Source of the DNA: Anaerolineales bacterium
GTDB taxonomy: Bacteria; Chloroflexota; Anaerolineae; 4572-78; J111
Direction: 5' to 3'
DNA length: 64,000 nt
NCBI GenBank assembly: GCA_015075405.1
Contig: JABTUK010000004.1
Span: 310,001 to 374,000 of the forward strand
Shown here: positions 33,943-42,357 of the stretch, piece by piece
Layout: each line of letters begins with the position of its first letter
Position numbering within the stretch: the first letter of the stretch is position 1
Position numbers and translations under genes: made by a program
Notes under the pieces: generated by a model
What the model was told of the DNA's origin: nothing
Seen by the model: only the letters and a program-made list of their open reading frames with translations
Database searches by the model: none

Positions 33943-33964
33943 TCTATCCACTGTATGTTATAGT
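33936..33964 (+). promoter_or_regulatory. Promoter for the FAH/SDR operon
   Basis: A consensus TTGACA (33936-33941) stands 17 bases before TATAGT (33959-33964), about 55 bases upstream of the FAH start. Confidence 0.7.
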
Positions 33965-34018
33965 CGGAGAATAAATGGTCTTACCAACTGACCAATTAAG
34001 AGAGGTGAGGTGCAACCT

Positions 34019-34882
34019 ATGAAACTTGTCAGATTTACCCTCGGCGAAGGCGCTCGACTGGGCATAATCCACGAAAATGGCGTGATTGACCTGACCCGCG
34101 CCAGCGACGGCCATCTACCCGCCGATATGCTAACCTTTCTCCAGCAAGGCGAAGCCGCCCTGGAGCTGGCCCGGCAGTTCGAACACAGCACTCCACCTGA
34201 TTTGGCTTTGAGTGAGGTCAAACTGCTGGCCCCCATTGCCAACCCCTCCAAAGTGGTGGCCATTGGCTTAAACTATATGGACCATTGCCGCGAGCAAAAG
34301 GTTGAGCCGCCCAAAGCGCCGCTCATTTTTTCCAAATTTTCAACCGCCATCATTGGCCCAGGCGAGGCCATTCGCTGGGACCCGGCTTTAACCAGCCAGG
34401 TGGATTTTGAGGCCGAATTGGCGGTGGTTATGGGCCGGACGGCCCGCAATGTGACCGAAGCCGAAGCCCTGGATTACGTGGCCGGCTATACCATCTGCCA
34501 CGATGTGAGCGCGCGCGACTTGCAATTTAGCGACGGCCAATGGATACGGGGCAAATCGCTTGATACCTTCTGCCCGCTGGGGCCGTACCTGGTAACGACT
34601 GACGAAGTTCCCGACCCACATGCCCTGGCGATTCGCTGCACGGTCAATGAGACGGTTCTGCAAAACTCGAACACCTCCGAGATGATTTTCCGCATCCCTT
34701 ATTTGATTGCTTACATTACCCGGGCTTTCACCCTGCTACCCGGCGATGTGATTACCACCGGCACGCCCGACGGCGTGGGTGTTTTCCGTAAGCCCAAAAT
34801 CTTTTTGAAAGATGGCGACGTTGTCACCATTGAAATCGAGGGACTGGGCCAATTGACCAATCCTTGCCAGGAAGAACGCTAA
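34019..34882 (+). CDS. Fumarylacetoacetate hydrolase family protein
   Basis: FAH-fold enzymes cleave or hydrate 2,4-diketo acids with a divalent metal. The 287-residue protein has AIGLNYMDHCREQ, the metal-binding acidic residues in VDFEAELAVVMGR and the aspartate in CHDVSARDLQ, GKSLDTFCPLGPYL and TGTPDGVG, all standard. The start at 34019 follows GAGGTGAGG. The stop overlaps the next start by one base (TAATG). With the SDR and the UxaA-like lyase downstream it may act in sugar-acid breakdown, for example on a 2-keto-3-deoxy intermediate; the substrate is inferred. Confidence 0.88.
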   Translation: MKLVRFTLGEGARLGIIHENGVIDLTRASDGHLPADMLTFLQQGEAALELARQFEHSTPPDLALSEVKLLAPIANPSKVVAIGLNYMDHCREQKVEPPKAPLIFSKFSTAIIGPGEAIRWDPALTSQVDFEAELAVVMGRTARNVTEAEALDYVAGYTICHDVSARDLQFSDGQWIRGKSLDTFCPLGPYLVTTDEVPDPHALAIRCTVNETVLQNSNTSEMIFRIPYLIAYITRAFTLLPGDVITTGTPDGVGVFRKPKIFLKDGDVVTIEIEGLGQLTNPCQEER

Positions 34883-35868
34883 TGATGAGCGCCGAAACGT
34901 TCCTCATCACCGGCTCGATGGGCTGCATTGGGGCCTGGGTTTTGCGTAATCTGGTCGCTGAAGGGGTGCGGGTGATTGCCACCGACCTGACCACCGACCC
35001 GGTTCGTCCCAGGCTGATTATGACCCCGGAACAACTGGCCCGCATTTCCTTTGTTCAACTTGATATTACCGATTTGAAGGCGCTGCAAACGTTGATCGAA
35101 CAAGAACAGGTGACTCATATCATTCACCTGGCCGGCTTGCAGGTTCCCTTCTGCCGGGCCAATCCAGCCCTGGGGGCGCGAGTCAATGTGGTGGGGACGG
35201 TCAACATCTTTGAGGCGGTTCGTCACGCCCAGGGCCAGGTGCGCGGCCTCAGCTATGCCAGTTCCGTTGCCGTTTTAGGGCCGGACCACCTCTACCCGGA
35301 GCGGCCCGTTGCCGATAATGTTCCGTTGTATCCCAACAGCTTGTATGGCGTCTACAAACAGGCCAACGAGGAGACCGCTCGCATCTACTGGCAGGATTGG
35401 CAGGTTGGCAGCGTGGGGCTGCGGCCTTATGTTGTCTACGGGGTAGGCCGGGATCAGGGGCTGACCTCCGGCATCGCCAAAGCGATTCTGGCGGCAGCGG
35501 CAGAGCGGCCTTACGAAATCAAATTTGGCGGCCCGGTGGCCCTCCAGTATGCCGACGACGTCGCCCGTATGTTTATCGGCGCGGCGCGGGCCGAACATGC
35601 CGGGGCGGCCGTCTGCAATGTGCGCAACGAGGTAACAACCGTATCCGAGTTTCTTAGCGTCCTGCAAACCGAAGCGCCCGGCCATCATGTCACCTCTACC
35701 GCCGGTAATTCGTTACCCTTCCCCGCCGATTTGGATGACGCTGGCCTGCGTCTAATCCTGGGCGACATTCCCCATACCCCTTTGCCTGAGGCAATTCGGG
35801 CGACCCTCGAAATTTTTAATCCCCTTTTAGCCAAAAACCGGCTCGATTTAGGCCAACTCGATTCGTAA
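34882..35868 (+). CDS. NAD-dependent epimerase/dehydratase (extended SDR)
   Basis: The 328-residue protein has a glycine-rich nucleotide site (LITGSMGCIGAWVLRNL), HLAGLQVPFC after strand 4, the catalytic YGVYK (Tyr-xxx-Lys) and the SYASSVAVLG strand, which define an extended short-chain dehydrogenase. Such enzymes act on nucleotide sugars or, in uronate dehydrogenases, on hexuronic acids. Overlap with the FAH stop shows a common operon, favouring a catabolic sugar-acid role. ATG 34882 has AGGAAGAA upstream; 34885 is possible. Confidence 0.85.
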   Translation: MMSAETFLITGSMGCIGAWVLRNLVAEGVRVIATDLTTDPVRPRLIMTPEQLARISFVQLDITDLKALQTLIEQEQVTHIIHLAGLQVPFCRANPALGARVNVVGTVNIFEAVRHAQGQVRGLSYASSVAVLGPDHLYPERPVADNVPLYPNSLYGVYKQANEETARIYWQDWQVGSVGLRPYVVYGVGRDQGLTSGIAKAILAAAAERPYEIKFGGPVALQYADDVARMFIGAARAEHAGAAVCNVRNEVTTVSEFLSVLQTEAPGHHVTSTAGNSLPFPADLDDAGLRLILGDIPHTPLPEAIRATLEIFNPLLAKNRLDLGQLDS

Positions 35869-35899
35869 TGGCATCGGGTTGGTGAACCAAACCGCCTCT

Positions 35900-35988
35900 T
35901 TAATCACGAATAGCGCAAATGGACGAATGTTCCGAATAGTTTGACGGAAAATTCGTCCTATTTGTCTATTCGAGTCATTCGTGATTAA
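35900..35988. repeat. TTTAATCACGAATAG palindrome
   Basis: TTTAATCACGAATAGCGCAA and GGACGAAT face ATTCGTCC and ATTCGTGATTAAA. It may end the FAH-SDR transcript. Confidence 0.8.
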
Positions 35989-36087
35989 ATGTCCCCTCAC
36001 AAGTGTCTTGGATTAATTTACACAAATATGTATTTGGGCTAAACCGTAAAAACAGTTATACTGTCAGGCTACAGCCCATTCTTTTTT

Positions 36088-36266
36088 CAATGTCATTAAG
36101 TTAAGCAGCCCTTCGACAAACTCAGGACGCAGCATCCTGAGTAGGTGAGCGCAGCGAACCGTATCGAAGGGTGCTGCGCCACGAGAGAGTCGTCGCCAAC
36201 TCGCACCCTTCGATACGCGCTCCACTTCGTTCCGCGCTACTCAGGATGCTTAACTTAACGACATTG
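36088..36266. repeat. Large palindrome before the Mo-hydroxylase gene
   Basis: Outer arms CAATGTCATTAAGTTAAGCA and GCTTAACTTAACGACATTG flank inner arms GCATCCTGAGTAGG / CTACTCAGGATGC and CGTATCGAAGGGTGC / GCACCCTTCGATACG. Together with the repeat at 35900 it accounts for most of the 420-base gap 35869-36288. Single arms of the same family occur at 12496. Confidence 0.85.
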
Positions 36267-36288
36267 GTTCGTTTATAGAAAGGTGTCA

Positions 36289-38571
36289 ATGACTCCAAAA
36301 GAGTACCAATATCTGGGTAAAGGTCGCCGGCTGGTCGAGGGTCTCGACAAAGTAACCGGCCGAGCGCGTTATGCGGGTGATGTTGTCCTGCCGGGAATGT
36401 TGCATGCCCGGCCTCTCCTCAGCCCTTACGCTCACGCCAAAATTGTCTCAATTGACAAATCCGCCGCCGCGTGTATGCCCGGCGTAGTCGCCGTTTTAAC
36501 TGCTGACGACTTGCCAACCAGGGACCGGGTGATGGCTTCGCGTAACAGTGCTGTACTGGCTAAAGAACGGGTCTTGTTTCGCGGCCAGCCGGTGGCGGTG
36601 GTGGTCGGCGAAACCCCGGCGGCTGCCCAGGATGGCGCCGACGCGGTTGCGATTGAATACGAACCGCTGCCGGTGGTGGCCGATATGCTGCAAGCGATGG
36701 CCCCCGACGCGCCCCTCATCTGGCCGGAGGGACTGCCCCGCGCTGAGTCCGACCTGACCGCTGCTCACGCTGCCGTTGAAACCGAGGCGGAAACGCTGGC
36801 CCGCACCCCTTCCAATGTTCACGCCGAAGACCATTTCAAACGGGGCGATGTGGTCCAGGGCTTCCGCGAGGCGGATGTTATCATCGAGCGGACCTATACC
36901 AGCCCCATCGTGCATCAAACCTACATGGAGCCGCATGCCGCCGTAGCCGAGCCGGACCCATACCGGGGCAGTGTGACCATTTATACCGGCACCCAGGGTC
37001 AATTTATGGTCCGCGATGAAGTGGCCCGGATTTTAGGTCTGCCCAAGAGCAAGGTGCGGATTGTGCCGCAAACGCTGGGCGGCGGCTTTGGGGCCAAATA
37101 TGGCATCATCGAGCCACTGGTGGGAGCTGTTGCCTTGACCTTGCAGCGGCCCGTTCGCCTGGCCCTGACCCGCTCCGAAGATTTTCTGACCACCACACCC
37201 TCTCCAGCCTGCCGCATCGAGTTAAAAATCGGGGCCAAAAAGGATGGCGCACTCACCGCGATTCAGGCGCGGGTGTTGTTGGATAACGGCGTTTTTGCCT
37301 TTGCTCTGGGCGGGATTGCCGCCACGCTGCTGGGCGGCTATTACAAATGTTCCCACGTTCAAATTGATTTTTATGAAGTGCTGACCAACAAACCCCAGGC
37401 GGGGGCCTATCGTGCGCCCACCGCGCCCCAGGCCACCTTTGCCCTGGAATCGCACATGGATGAATTGGCCCGCGCTTTGCAGCTTGACCCACTGGAGTTG
37501 CGGCTGAAAAACGCTGCCGAAACCGGCGACCCCACCGGAACCGGCGAAATCTGGCCGGATATGGGCCTGAAAGTGGTGCTGGAAACGCTGAAAGAGCATC
37601 CGGCCTGGCAAAACCGGGTTACCGGCCCTAATGAGGGCATTGGCCTGGCCGTTGGCGGTTGGCCTTGCTTTATGACGCCTTCTTCGGCTATTTGCCGGGT
37701 TGACAGCGACGGCACAGTTCGCCTGCACCTGGGGTCGGTAGATATCTCCGGGGTGAACAGCAGCCTGGTGCTGGTGGCCGCCGAAGTTCTGGGCGTTTCG
37801 CCCGACCAGATTGAGCTAATTCAGGGCGATACGGTGACCGGACCGTATGGGGCGCACAGCGGCGGCAGCCAGACCACATACAGCATGTCCGGCGCGGTGG
37901 CCAACGCCGCTGCGGAGGCCAAACGTAAATTGCTGGAACTGGCCTCCGACCACTTCGAGGCCAGGGCTGAAGACCTGGAAATCAGAAACGGGCTGGTGCA
38001 GGTCAAGGGTGTGCCGGGCCACACGGTTTCGCTGGGCGAATTGGTCGAAGTTGCTCAGACCAAAGGCGGCGGGCCGGGGCCAATTGTCGGCGAAGGGCAC
38101 GCGGCGGTGGAGCAGAACGCGCCGGCTTTTACGGTTCACCTGGCTAAAGTCAGGGTAGACCCGGAGACGGGTCAGGTGACGCCCATTCAATATGTGGTGG
38201 TTCAGGATGTCGGCTTTGCCCTCAACCCGCTGATGGTCGAAGGGCAGATTCACGGCGGGGCGGTGCAAAGCCTCGGCTGGGCGCTGCAAGAGGCCATGCT
38301 GTACGATGACGAAGGCCAACTGCTGACCGGCAGCTTGATGGATTACGCCGTGCCCAAGTTTGACAGCGTGCCCGGCATCGAGGCGGTTTTGGTCAACAAT
38401 CCTTCTCCGCTGGGGCCTTTCGGGGCGCGCGGCGTCGGCGAGCCGCCGATTACCGCCGGGCCGGCGGCCATCGCCAATGCCATCCGTGATGCCGTCGGGG
38501 TGCGCCTTACGGACCTGCCCCTCCGCAGTGAGCGAGTGTGGCAGGCGTTGCAAGAGAAGCGTGAGGCGTGA
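36289..38571 (+). CDS. Xanthine dehydrogenase-family molybdenum hydroxylase, large subunit
   Basis: The 760-residue protein has the a/b hammerhead domain (DKVTGRARYAGDVVLPGML at about residue 20) and the molybdopterin-binding domain: PQTLGGGFGAKYG, the GAYRAPTAPQATFALE block, AHSGGSQTTYSMSGA, and the catalytic glutamate in GARGVGEPPI near the C-terminus. Such enzymes hydroxylate purines, aldehydes, nicotinate or CO, with separate FAD and [2Fe-2S] subunits. Those partners are not found next to it or anywhere in the window. ATG 36289 has GAAAGG upstream. The active-site loop is not the AYXCSFR of CO dehydrogenase. Confidence 0.9.
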   Translation: MTPKEYQYLGKGRRLVEGLDKVTGRARYAGDVVLPGMLHARPLLSPYAHAKIVSIDKSAAACMPGVVAVLTADDLPTRDRVMASRNSAVLAKERVLFRGQPVAVVVGETPAAAQDGADAVAIEYEPLPVVADMLQAMAPDAPLIWPEGLPRAESDLTAAHAAVETEAETLARTPSNVHAEDHFKRGDVVQGFREADVIIERTYTSPIVHQTYMEPHAAVAEPDPYRGSVTIYTGTQGQFMVRDEVARILGLPKSKVRIVPQTLGGGFGAKYGIIEPLVGAVALTLQRPVRLALTRSEDFLTTTPSPACRIELKIGAKKDGALTAIQARVLLDNGVFAFALGGIAATLLGGYYKCSHVQIDFYEVLTNKPQAGAYRAPTAPQATFALESHMDELARALQLDPLELRLKNAAETGDPTGTGEIWPDMGLKVVLETLKEHPAWQNRVTGPNEGIGLAVGGWPCFMTPSSAICRVDSDGTVRLHLGSVDISGVNSSLVLVAAEVLGVSPDQIELIQGDTVTGPYGAHSGGSQTTYSMSGAVANAAAEAKRKLLELASDHFEARAEDLEIRNGLVQVKGVPGHTVSLGELVEVAQTKGGGPGPIVGEGHAAVEQNAPAFTVHLAKVRVDPETGQVTPIQYVVVQDVGFALNPLMVEGQIHGGAVQSLGWALQEAMLYDDEGQLLTGSLMDYAVPKFDSVPGIEAVLVNNPSPLGPFGARGVGEPPITAGPAAIANAIRDAVGVRLTDLPLRSERVWQALQEKREA

Positions 38572-38583
38572 GGCGTGAAACGT

Positions 38584-38625
38584 CTTGCGTCTTGCGTAAC
38601 ATAAACGAAAGACGCAAGATTTTTC
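38584..38625 (+). terminator. Terminator-like hairpin after the Mo-hydroxylase gene
   Basis: CTTGCGTC near 38584 pairs with GACGCAAG (38611-38618) and is followed by ATTTTTC. The arms belong to a small GTCTTGCGTCTTGCG word repeat. Confidence 0.6.
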
Positions 38626-38649
38626 GACTTAATCAAGGGCTATCTACCT

Positions 38650-40260
38650 ATGTCAACCGGAAACATAAATTTTGTTGAAGCAGCCCCGGCGGGAGTCATC
38701 CCCCTGGCAGAAGTGGCAATCCGGCTGCACCCCAATGATAATGTAGCGATTGCCAAAGTAAATTTGCAGCCTGGCACAGTGCTGGAGGTTGGCCCAACCG
38801 CCCAGTCGGACCAGGTACGAGTCCAACGCTTTATTGCCAGCGGCCACAAAATCGCGCTGGCGGAGATTGGGATGGGGGAAGTGGTGCGCCGCTACGGGCA
38901 GGCGATTGGTTTTGCTACCCGGCCGATTGCGGCCGGCGAGCATGTCCACACCCACAATTTGGGTGCGCAGGAGTTTGCCCGCGATTACGCTTTTGGCGTG
39001 GACGCGCAGCCGGTGACTTTTGTGCCGGAAAATGAGCGGCGCACGTTTCTGGGCTTCCGGCGGGCTGATGGGCGGGTTGGGACGCGCAACATGATTGCTG
39101 TTATCGCCTCGGTCAACTGTTCGGCCCATACCTGCCGCGAAATTGCCCATTATTTTACCCCGGAGCGGTTAGCGGCCTACCCTAATGTGGATGGCGTGAT
39201 TGCTCTGACGCACGGCTCCGGCTGCGCCAACCGGGTCGGCGGGCCGGATTATGTGTTGCTCCAACGGACGCTGGCCGGGATGACCCGCCATCCCAATATT
39301 GGCGCGTCTATCCTGGTCGGCCTGGGCTGCGAAACCAATCAAATTGCCGATTTGGTGGAGAATTACGGCCTGAGTACACAAAATGGACAGACAGGGCCGG
39401 CGCAGTGGCGGCCCAGTTTGGTGATTCAAGATTTGGGCGGTATCCGCAAAACGGTTCGGGCCGGTATTGAGGCCGTCGAAGCGCTGCTGCCGCAGGTCAA
39501 CGCGGTTGGGCGGACGTCCCAGCCCATCTCCGAATTGATGCTGGCCCTGCAATGCGGCGGCAGCGATGGTTGGTCGGGGGTGACGGCCAATCCGGTCTTG
39601 GGGCTGGTGGTGGATGAACTGGTCCGGCAAGGCGGCGCGGCGGTGCTGGCCGAAACTCCGGAGATTTACGGGGCCGAACATCTGCTGACCCGGCGGGCCA
39701 GCAGCCCGGAAGTGGGCCAAAAACTGGTGGCCAAAGTGCGCTGGTGGGAAGAGTATGCCCGGCGCATGGGGGTCGAGATTGATAACAACCCCAGTCACGG
39801 CAACAAGGCCGGCGGATTGACCACCATTTATGAGAAGTCGTTGGGGGCGGTAGCCAAAGGTGGCAGCACGCCGTTGATGGATGTCTACGATTATGCCGAG
39901 CCGGTGACGGCGCGCGGCTTGACCTTTATGGACACGCCCGGTTACGACCCGGTTTCGGTGACGGGCCAGGTGGCCGGGGGCTGCAATATGGTGCTGTTTA
40001 CCACCGGGCGCGGCTCGGTCTTTGGCTTTAAGCCTGCGCCCAGCCTCAAAATTGCCACCAACTCGGCCACTTATGAGCGCATGCTTGACGATATGGATGT
40101 CAACGCTGGGCGCGTCCTATCCGGCGCAAGCCTGGACGAAGTAGCAGTGGAGTTGTTTGAACTGATGATTGCCGTCGCCTCCGGTCAGCCTTCCAAAAGC
40201 GAAGCTCAAGGCGTAGGCGAGGCGGAGTTCAACCCCTGGAGTATCGGGGGGACGTTGTGA
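38650..40260 (+). CDS. UxaA-family altronate/galactarate-type dehydratase
   Basis: The 536-residue protein has an N-terminal SAF domain (about residues 15-105, IRLHPNDNVAIAKVNLQPG and GHKIALAEI) and the large UxaA catalytic domain: FRRADGRVGTRNMIAVI, HGSGCANRVGG, LGCETNQI, LQCGGSDGWSGVTANPVLG, and DNNPSHGNKAGGLTTI. Members dehydrate altronate, galactarate or related acids, using Fe2+ or another divalent metal. Cysteines in GSGCA, GLGCE and LQCGG are candidate ligands. The context of an SDR and an FAH protein supports sugar-acid catabolism, though the exact substrate is unknown. Confidence 0.9.
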   Translation: MSTGNINFVEAAPAGVIPLAEVAIRLHPNDNVAIAKVNLQPGTVLEVGPTAQSDQVRVQRFIASGHKIALAEIGMGEVVRRYGQAIGFATRPIAAGEHVHTHNLGAQEFARDYAFGVDAQPVTFVPENERRTFLGFRRADGRVGTRNMIAVIASVNCSAHTCREIAHYFTPERLAAYPNVDGVIALTHGSGCANRVGGPDYVLLQRTLAGMTRHPNIGASILVGLGCETNQIADLVENYGLSTQNGQTGPAQWRPSLVIQDLGGIRKTVRAGIEAVEALLPQVNAVGRTSQPISELMLALQCGGSDGWSGVTANPVLGLVVDELVRQGGAAVLAETPEIYGAEHLLTRRASSPEVGQKLVAKVRWWEEYARRMGVEIDNNPSHGNKAGGLTTIYEKSLGAVAKGGSTPLMDVYDYAEPVTARGLTFMDTPGYDPVSVTGQVAGGCNMVLFTTGRGSVFGFKPAPSLKIATNSATYERMLDDMDVNAGRVLSGASLDEVAVELFELMIAVASGQPSKSEAQGVGEAEFNPWSIGGTL

Positions 40261-40261
40261 G

Positions 40262-40325
40262 AGAGTGAGGCGAGGAGGCGAGGACGCGAAGAAGAATTTC
40301 GCGTCCTCGCCTCACGCCTCCTCGC
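40262..40325. repeat. GAGGCGAGGAGGCGAGGACG palindrome after the UxaA gene
   Basis: GAGGCGAGGAGGCGAGGACG faces CGTCCTCGCCTCACGCCTCC around GAAGAATTTC. It is the cleanest isolated copy of the family that invades the cobalamin genes. Confidence 0.9.
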
Positions 40326-40346
40326 ATCTTTATTTTGAGGAGAGAG

Positions 40347-41384
40347 ATGAAAATATCTGCACAAGACTGGAAAAAGTTCGCCCTGATGTGGCCGGTGCTG
40401 TTATTGCTGATGGGCTGCCAATTCAGGCCGGTTACGCCGGCCCGAACTCAAATTGCCTTTATGTCGAACCGCGACGGCAATTTTGAGGTTTATTTGATGG
40501 AGCGGGACGGCAGTGGCTTGGTCAATTTGACCAACAATGAGAGTAATGACGGCGTGCCCATCTGGTCGGCCCGGAACAAAAGCTTTTCTTTCATCACCGC
40601 CCGCGATGGTGAAAATCGCCTGTCGGTCTACCGCATGGATGCGGACGGCGGTAACCAGGCGGCCCTGTCAAAAGAACTATCGGTAGATGGTGTGCCGCCG
40701 GTCTGGTCGCCGACCGGGGAGTGGATTGCTTTTGGCAGCGGCGGCGAGGAAAATGCTGAAGTTTATTTAATAGACTCAAGCGGGGAAAAGTTGGTTAACT
40801 TGACCAACAATCCGGCCCAGGATAATTTTAGCACCTGGTCGCCCGATGGCCAGACGGTCCTATTCACCTCGGACCGGGATGGCACGGTGAATATCTATGC
40901 CGTCAGTGCGCAAGGGGGTGAGGCCAGGGCGTTAACCGGCCCGGAATCGGCCAATGGCCGGCCCGATTGGTCGCCCAATGGCGGCTTGATTGCCTTTATG
41001 TCGGATCGGGATGGGGATGTGGAAATATATCTAATGGACTCGACCGGCCAGAGTCTTACCCGTTTGACCAACCAGCCGGGTTTTGATGGATTTCCGGTCT
41101 GGTCGCCCGATGGCAAGAAGATTGCTTTTGTCTCCGCCCGTGATGGCAATGCCGAAATTTACGTGATGAACGCCGACGGCAGCAACCCGCAGAATTTGAC
41201 CAACAGCCCCAGCCAGGAGTCGGTCCAGGGCGATCTGGCCTGGTCGCCCGACGGCAAGCAACTTTTGTTTCACTCTGATTCAGATGGAAACATGGATGTT
41301 TACGTGATGAACGCCGACGGCAGCAACCCGCAGAATTTGACCAAGAACCCGGCCACGGATTTCGCCTCAATCTGGGTGCGCTAG
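40347..41384 (+). CDS. TolB-like beta-propeller lipoprotein
   Basis: The 345-residue protein has a short N-terminal hydrophobic segment and a lipobox (LLLLMGCQ), then six to seven WD40-like TolB repeats each ending in a WSPDG motif and containing SDRDG-type turns (FMSNRDGNFEVYLM, TWSPDGQTVLFTSDRDGTVN, WSPDGKKIAFVSARDG). It should be an extracytoplasmic lipid-anchored propeller. Two repeats carry the identical segment VMNADGSNPQNLT, evidence of recent internal duplication. TGAGGAG precedes the ATG at 40347. Role unknown; such proteins sense or bind extracellular ligands or proteins. Confidence 0.88.
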   Translation: MKISAQDWKKFALMWPVLLLLMGCQFRPVTPARTQIAFMSNRDGNFEVYLMERDGSGLVNLTNNESNDGVPIWSARNKSFSFITARDGENRLSVYRMDADGGNQAALSKELSVDGVPPVWSPTGEWIAFGSGGEENAEVYLIDSSGEKLVNLTNNPAQDNFSTWSPDGQTVLFTSDRDGTVNIYAVSAQGGEARALTGPESANGRPDWSPNGGLIAFMSDRDGDVEIYLMDSTGQSLTRLTNQPGFDGFPVWSPDGKKIAFVSARDGNAEIYVMNADGSNPQNLTNSPSQESVQGDLAWSPDGKQLLFHSDSDGNMDVYVMNADGSNPQNLTKNPATDFASIWVR

Positions 41385-41400
41385 TTAGCGTCGCTGAAAA

Positions 41401-41553
41401 TAACTTGGGTGTGACCAAAGTGAGTTTTAGAGACAACTTTGTAAACCGTAAAACGTGAAGCGTAAGGTTTTTTTGGCAGAAATCATTACGTTTTACGCTT
41501 TGCGTTTTATGATAAATCAGGTTTACAACTCATTTTAGTCACACCCAAATAAC
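41401..41553. repeat. Nested 150-bp palindrome before the MBL gene
   Basis: Outer arms TAACTTGGGTGTGAC and GTCACACCCAAATAACTT flank GAGTTTTAGAGACAAC and GTTTACAACTCATTTTAG. The centre (41446-41505) is an AAACGTGAAGCGTAAGG / ATTACGTTTTACGCTT palindrome, kin to that at 15959. Confidence 0.85.
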
Positions 41554-41567
41554 TTAAAGGTGAAGTT

Positions 41568-42233
41568 ATGCTCTCAGGAAGCAGTCATCGTATCCAAAGC
41601 CCCCATCGAGCCGGCATTTTCCGGCAACTCCCCGTTGGCCCCATTCAAACCAATTGTTACATTGCCGGCTGCGAAGAAACCAAAGAGGGTGTGGTGATTG
41701 ACCCTGGCGAAGAAGCCGAGCGTATTTTGGCTGAGGTCAAGGCGTTGGGGGTAACCATCAAGTATGTTTTGAATACCCACGCCCATTTCGATCACATTCT
41801 GGCCAATGGCCCGCTGGTCAAAGCGACCGGCGCGCCCCTGGCTCTGCACCCTCTGGACCTGCCGCTGTTGCGCCAAAATGGCGGAGCCGGCCTTTTTGGC
41901 CTCGATGCCCCACCCAGCCCGGAGCCTGATTTGCTGCTGGCCGAAGGCGATACCATCTCATTTGGAACCTATACCTTCCAGGTGCTTTTTACTCCCGGCC
42001 ACACTCCCGGCCATGTCTCCTTTTATGAAGCCAGCGCCGGAATTATCTTTGATGGCGACGTGCTTTTTGCCAGCGGCATTGGCCGCACCGACCTGCCCGG
42101 CGGCGACTACGAAACCCTCATGGCCAGCATCAACCATAAGTTGATGACTCTGCCCGATGAAACCGTTGTTTGCTCCGGCCACGGCCCGGTAACAACCGTT
42201 GGACGGGAGCGGGCCAGCAATCCCTGGCTGTAA
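41568..42233 (+). CDS. MBL-fold metallohydrolase, glyoxalase II-like
   Basis: The 221-residue protein has the metallo-beta-lactamase fold motifs THAHFDH (metal ligands), VLFTPGHTPGHVSF, the aspartate in IIFDGDVLF, and the histidine in VCSGHGP. The start region RQLPVGPIQTNCYI is typical of the small YcbL/glyoxalase II-like group that hydrolyses thioesters. It has its own short leader and no obvious operon partner; the promoter of the next operon lies 30 bases after its stop. Confidence 0.9.
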   Translation: MLSGSSHRIQSPHRAGIFRQLPVGPIQTNCYIAGCEETKEGVVIDPGEEAERILAEVKALGVTIKYVLNTHAHFDHILANGPLVKATGAPLALHPLDLPLLRQNGGAGLFGLDAPPSPEPDLLLAEGDTISFGTYTFQVLFTPGHTPGHVSFYEASAGIIFDGDVLFASGIGRTDLPGGDYETLMASINHKLMTLPDETVVCSGHGPVTTVGRERASNPWL

Positions 42234-42263
42234 ATAAACCTAACCGGCCCAAAAAATTTTAAC

Positions 42264-42292
42264 TTGACAAACCTCTCAAATCGCCATACAAT
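42264..42292 (+). promoter_or_regulatory. Strong promoter of the second ECF importer operon
   Basis: A perfect TTGACA (42264-42269) is followed after 17 bases by TACAAT (42287-42292). The transcript would start near 42299 inside a dyad described next. Confidence 0.8.
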
Positions 42293-42296
42293 ACCC

Positions 42297-42312
42297 TTGC
42301 AAATAGTTGCAA
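42297..42312. promoter_or_regulatory. TTGCAA-dyad, putative repressor operator
   Basis: Two TTGCAA hexamers separated by ATAG form a 16-base dyad over the predicted start site, 5 bases after the -10 box. This position suits a metal-responsive repressor. The regulator is not known; no Fur- or NikR-type gene is in the window. Confidence 0.45.
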
Positions 42313-42357
42313 TAGTATCCCTACGTAACAGAAAATAATAAAAGGAGAGGTTTGGTC

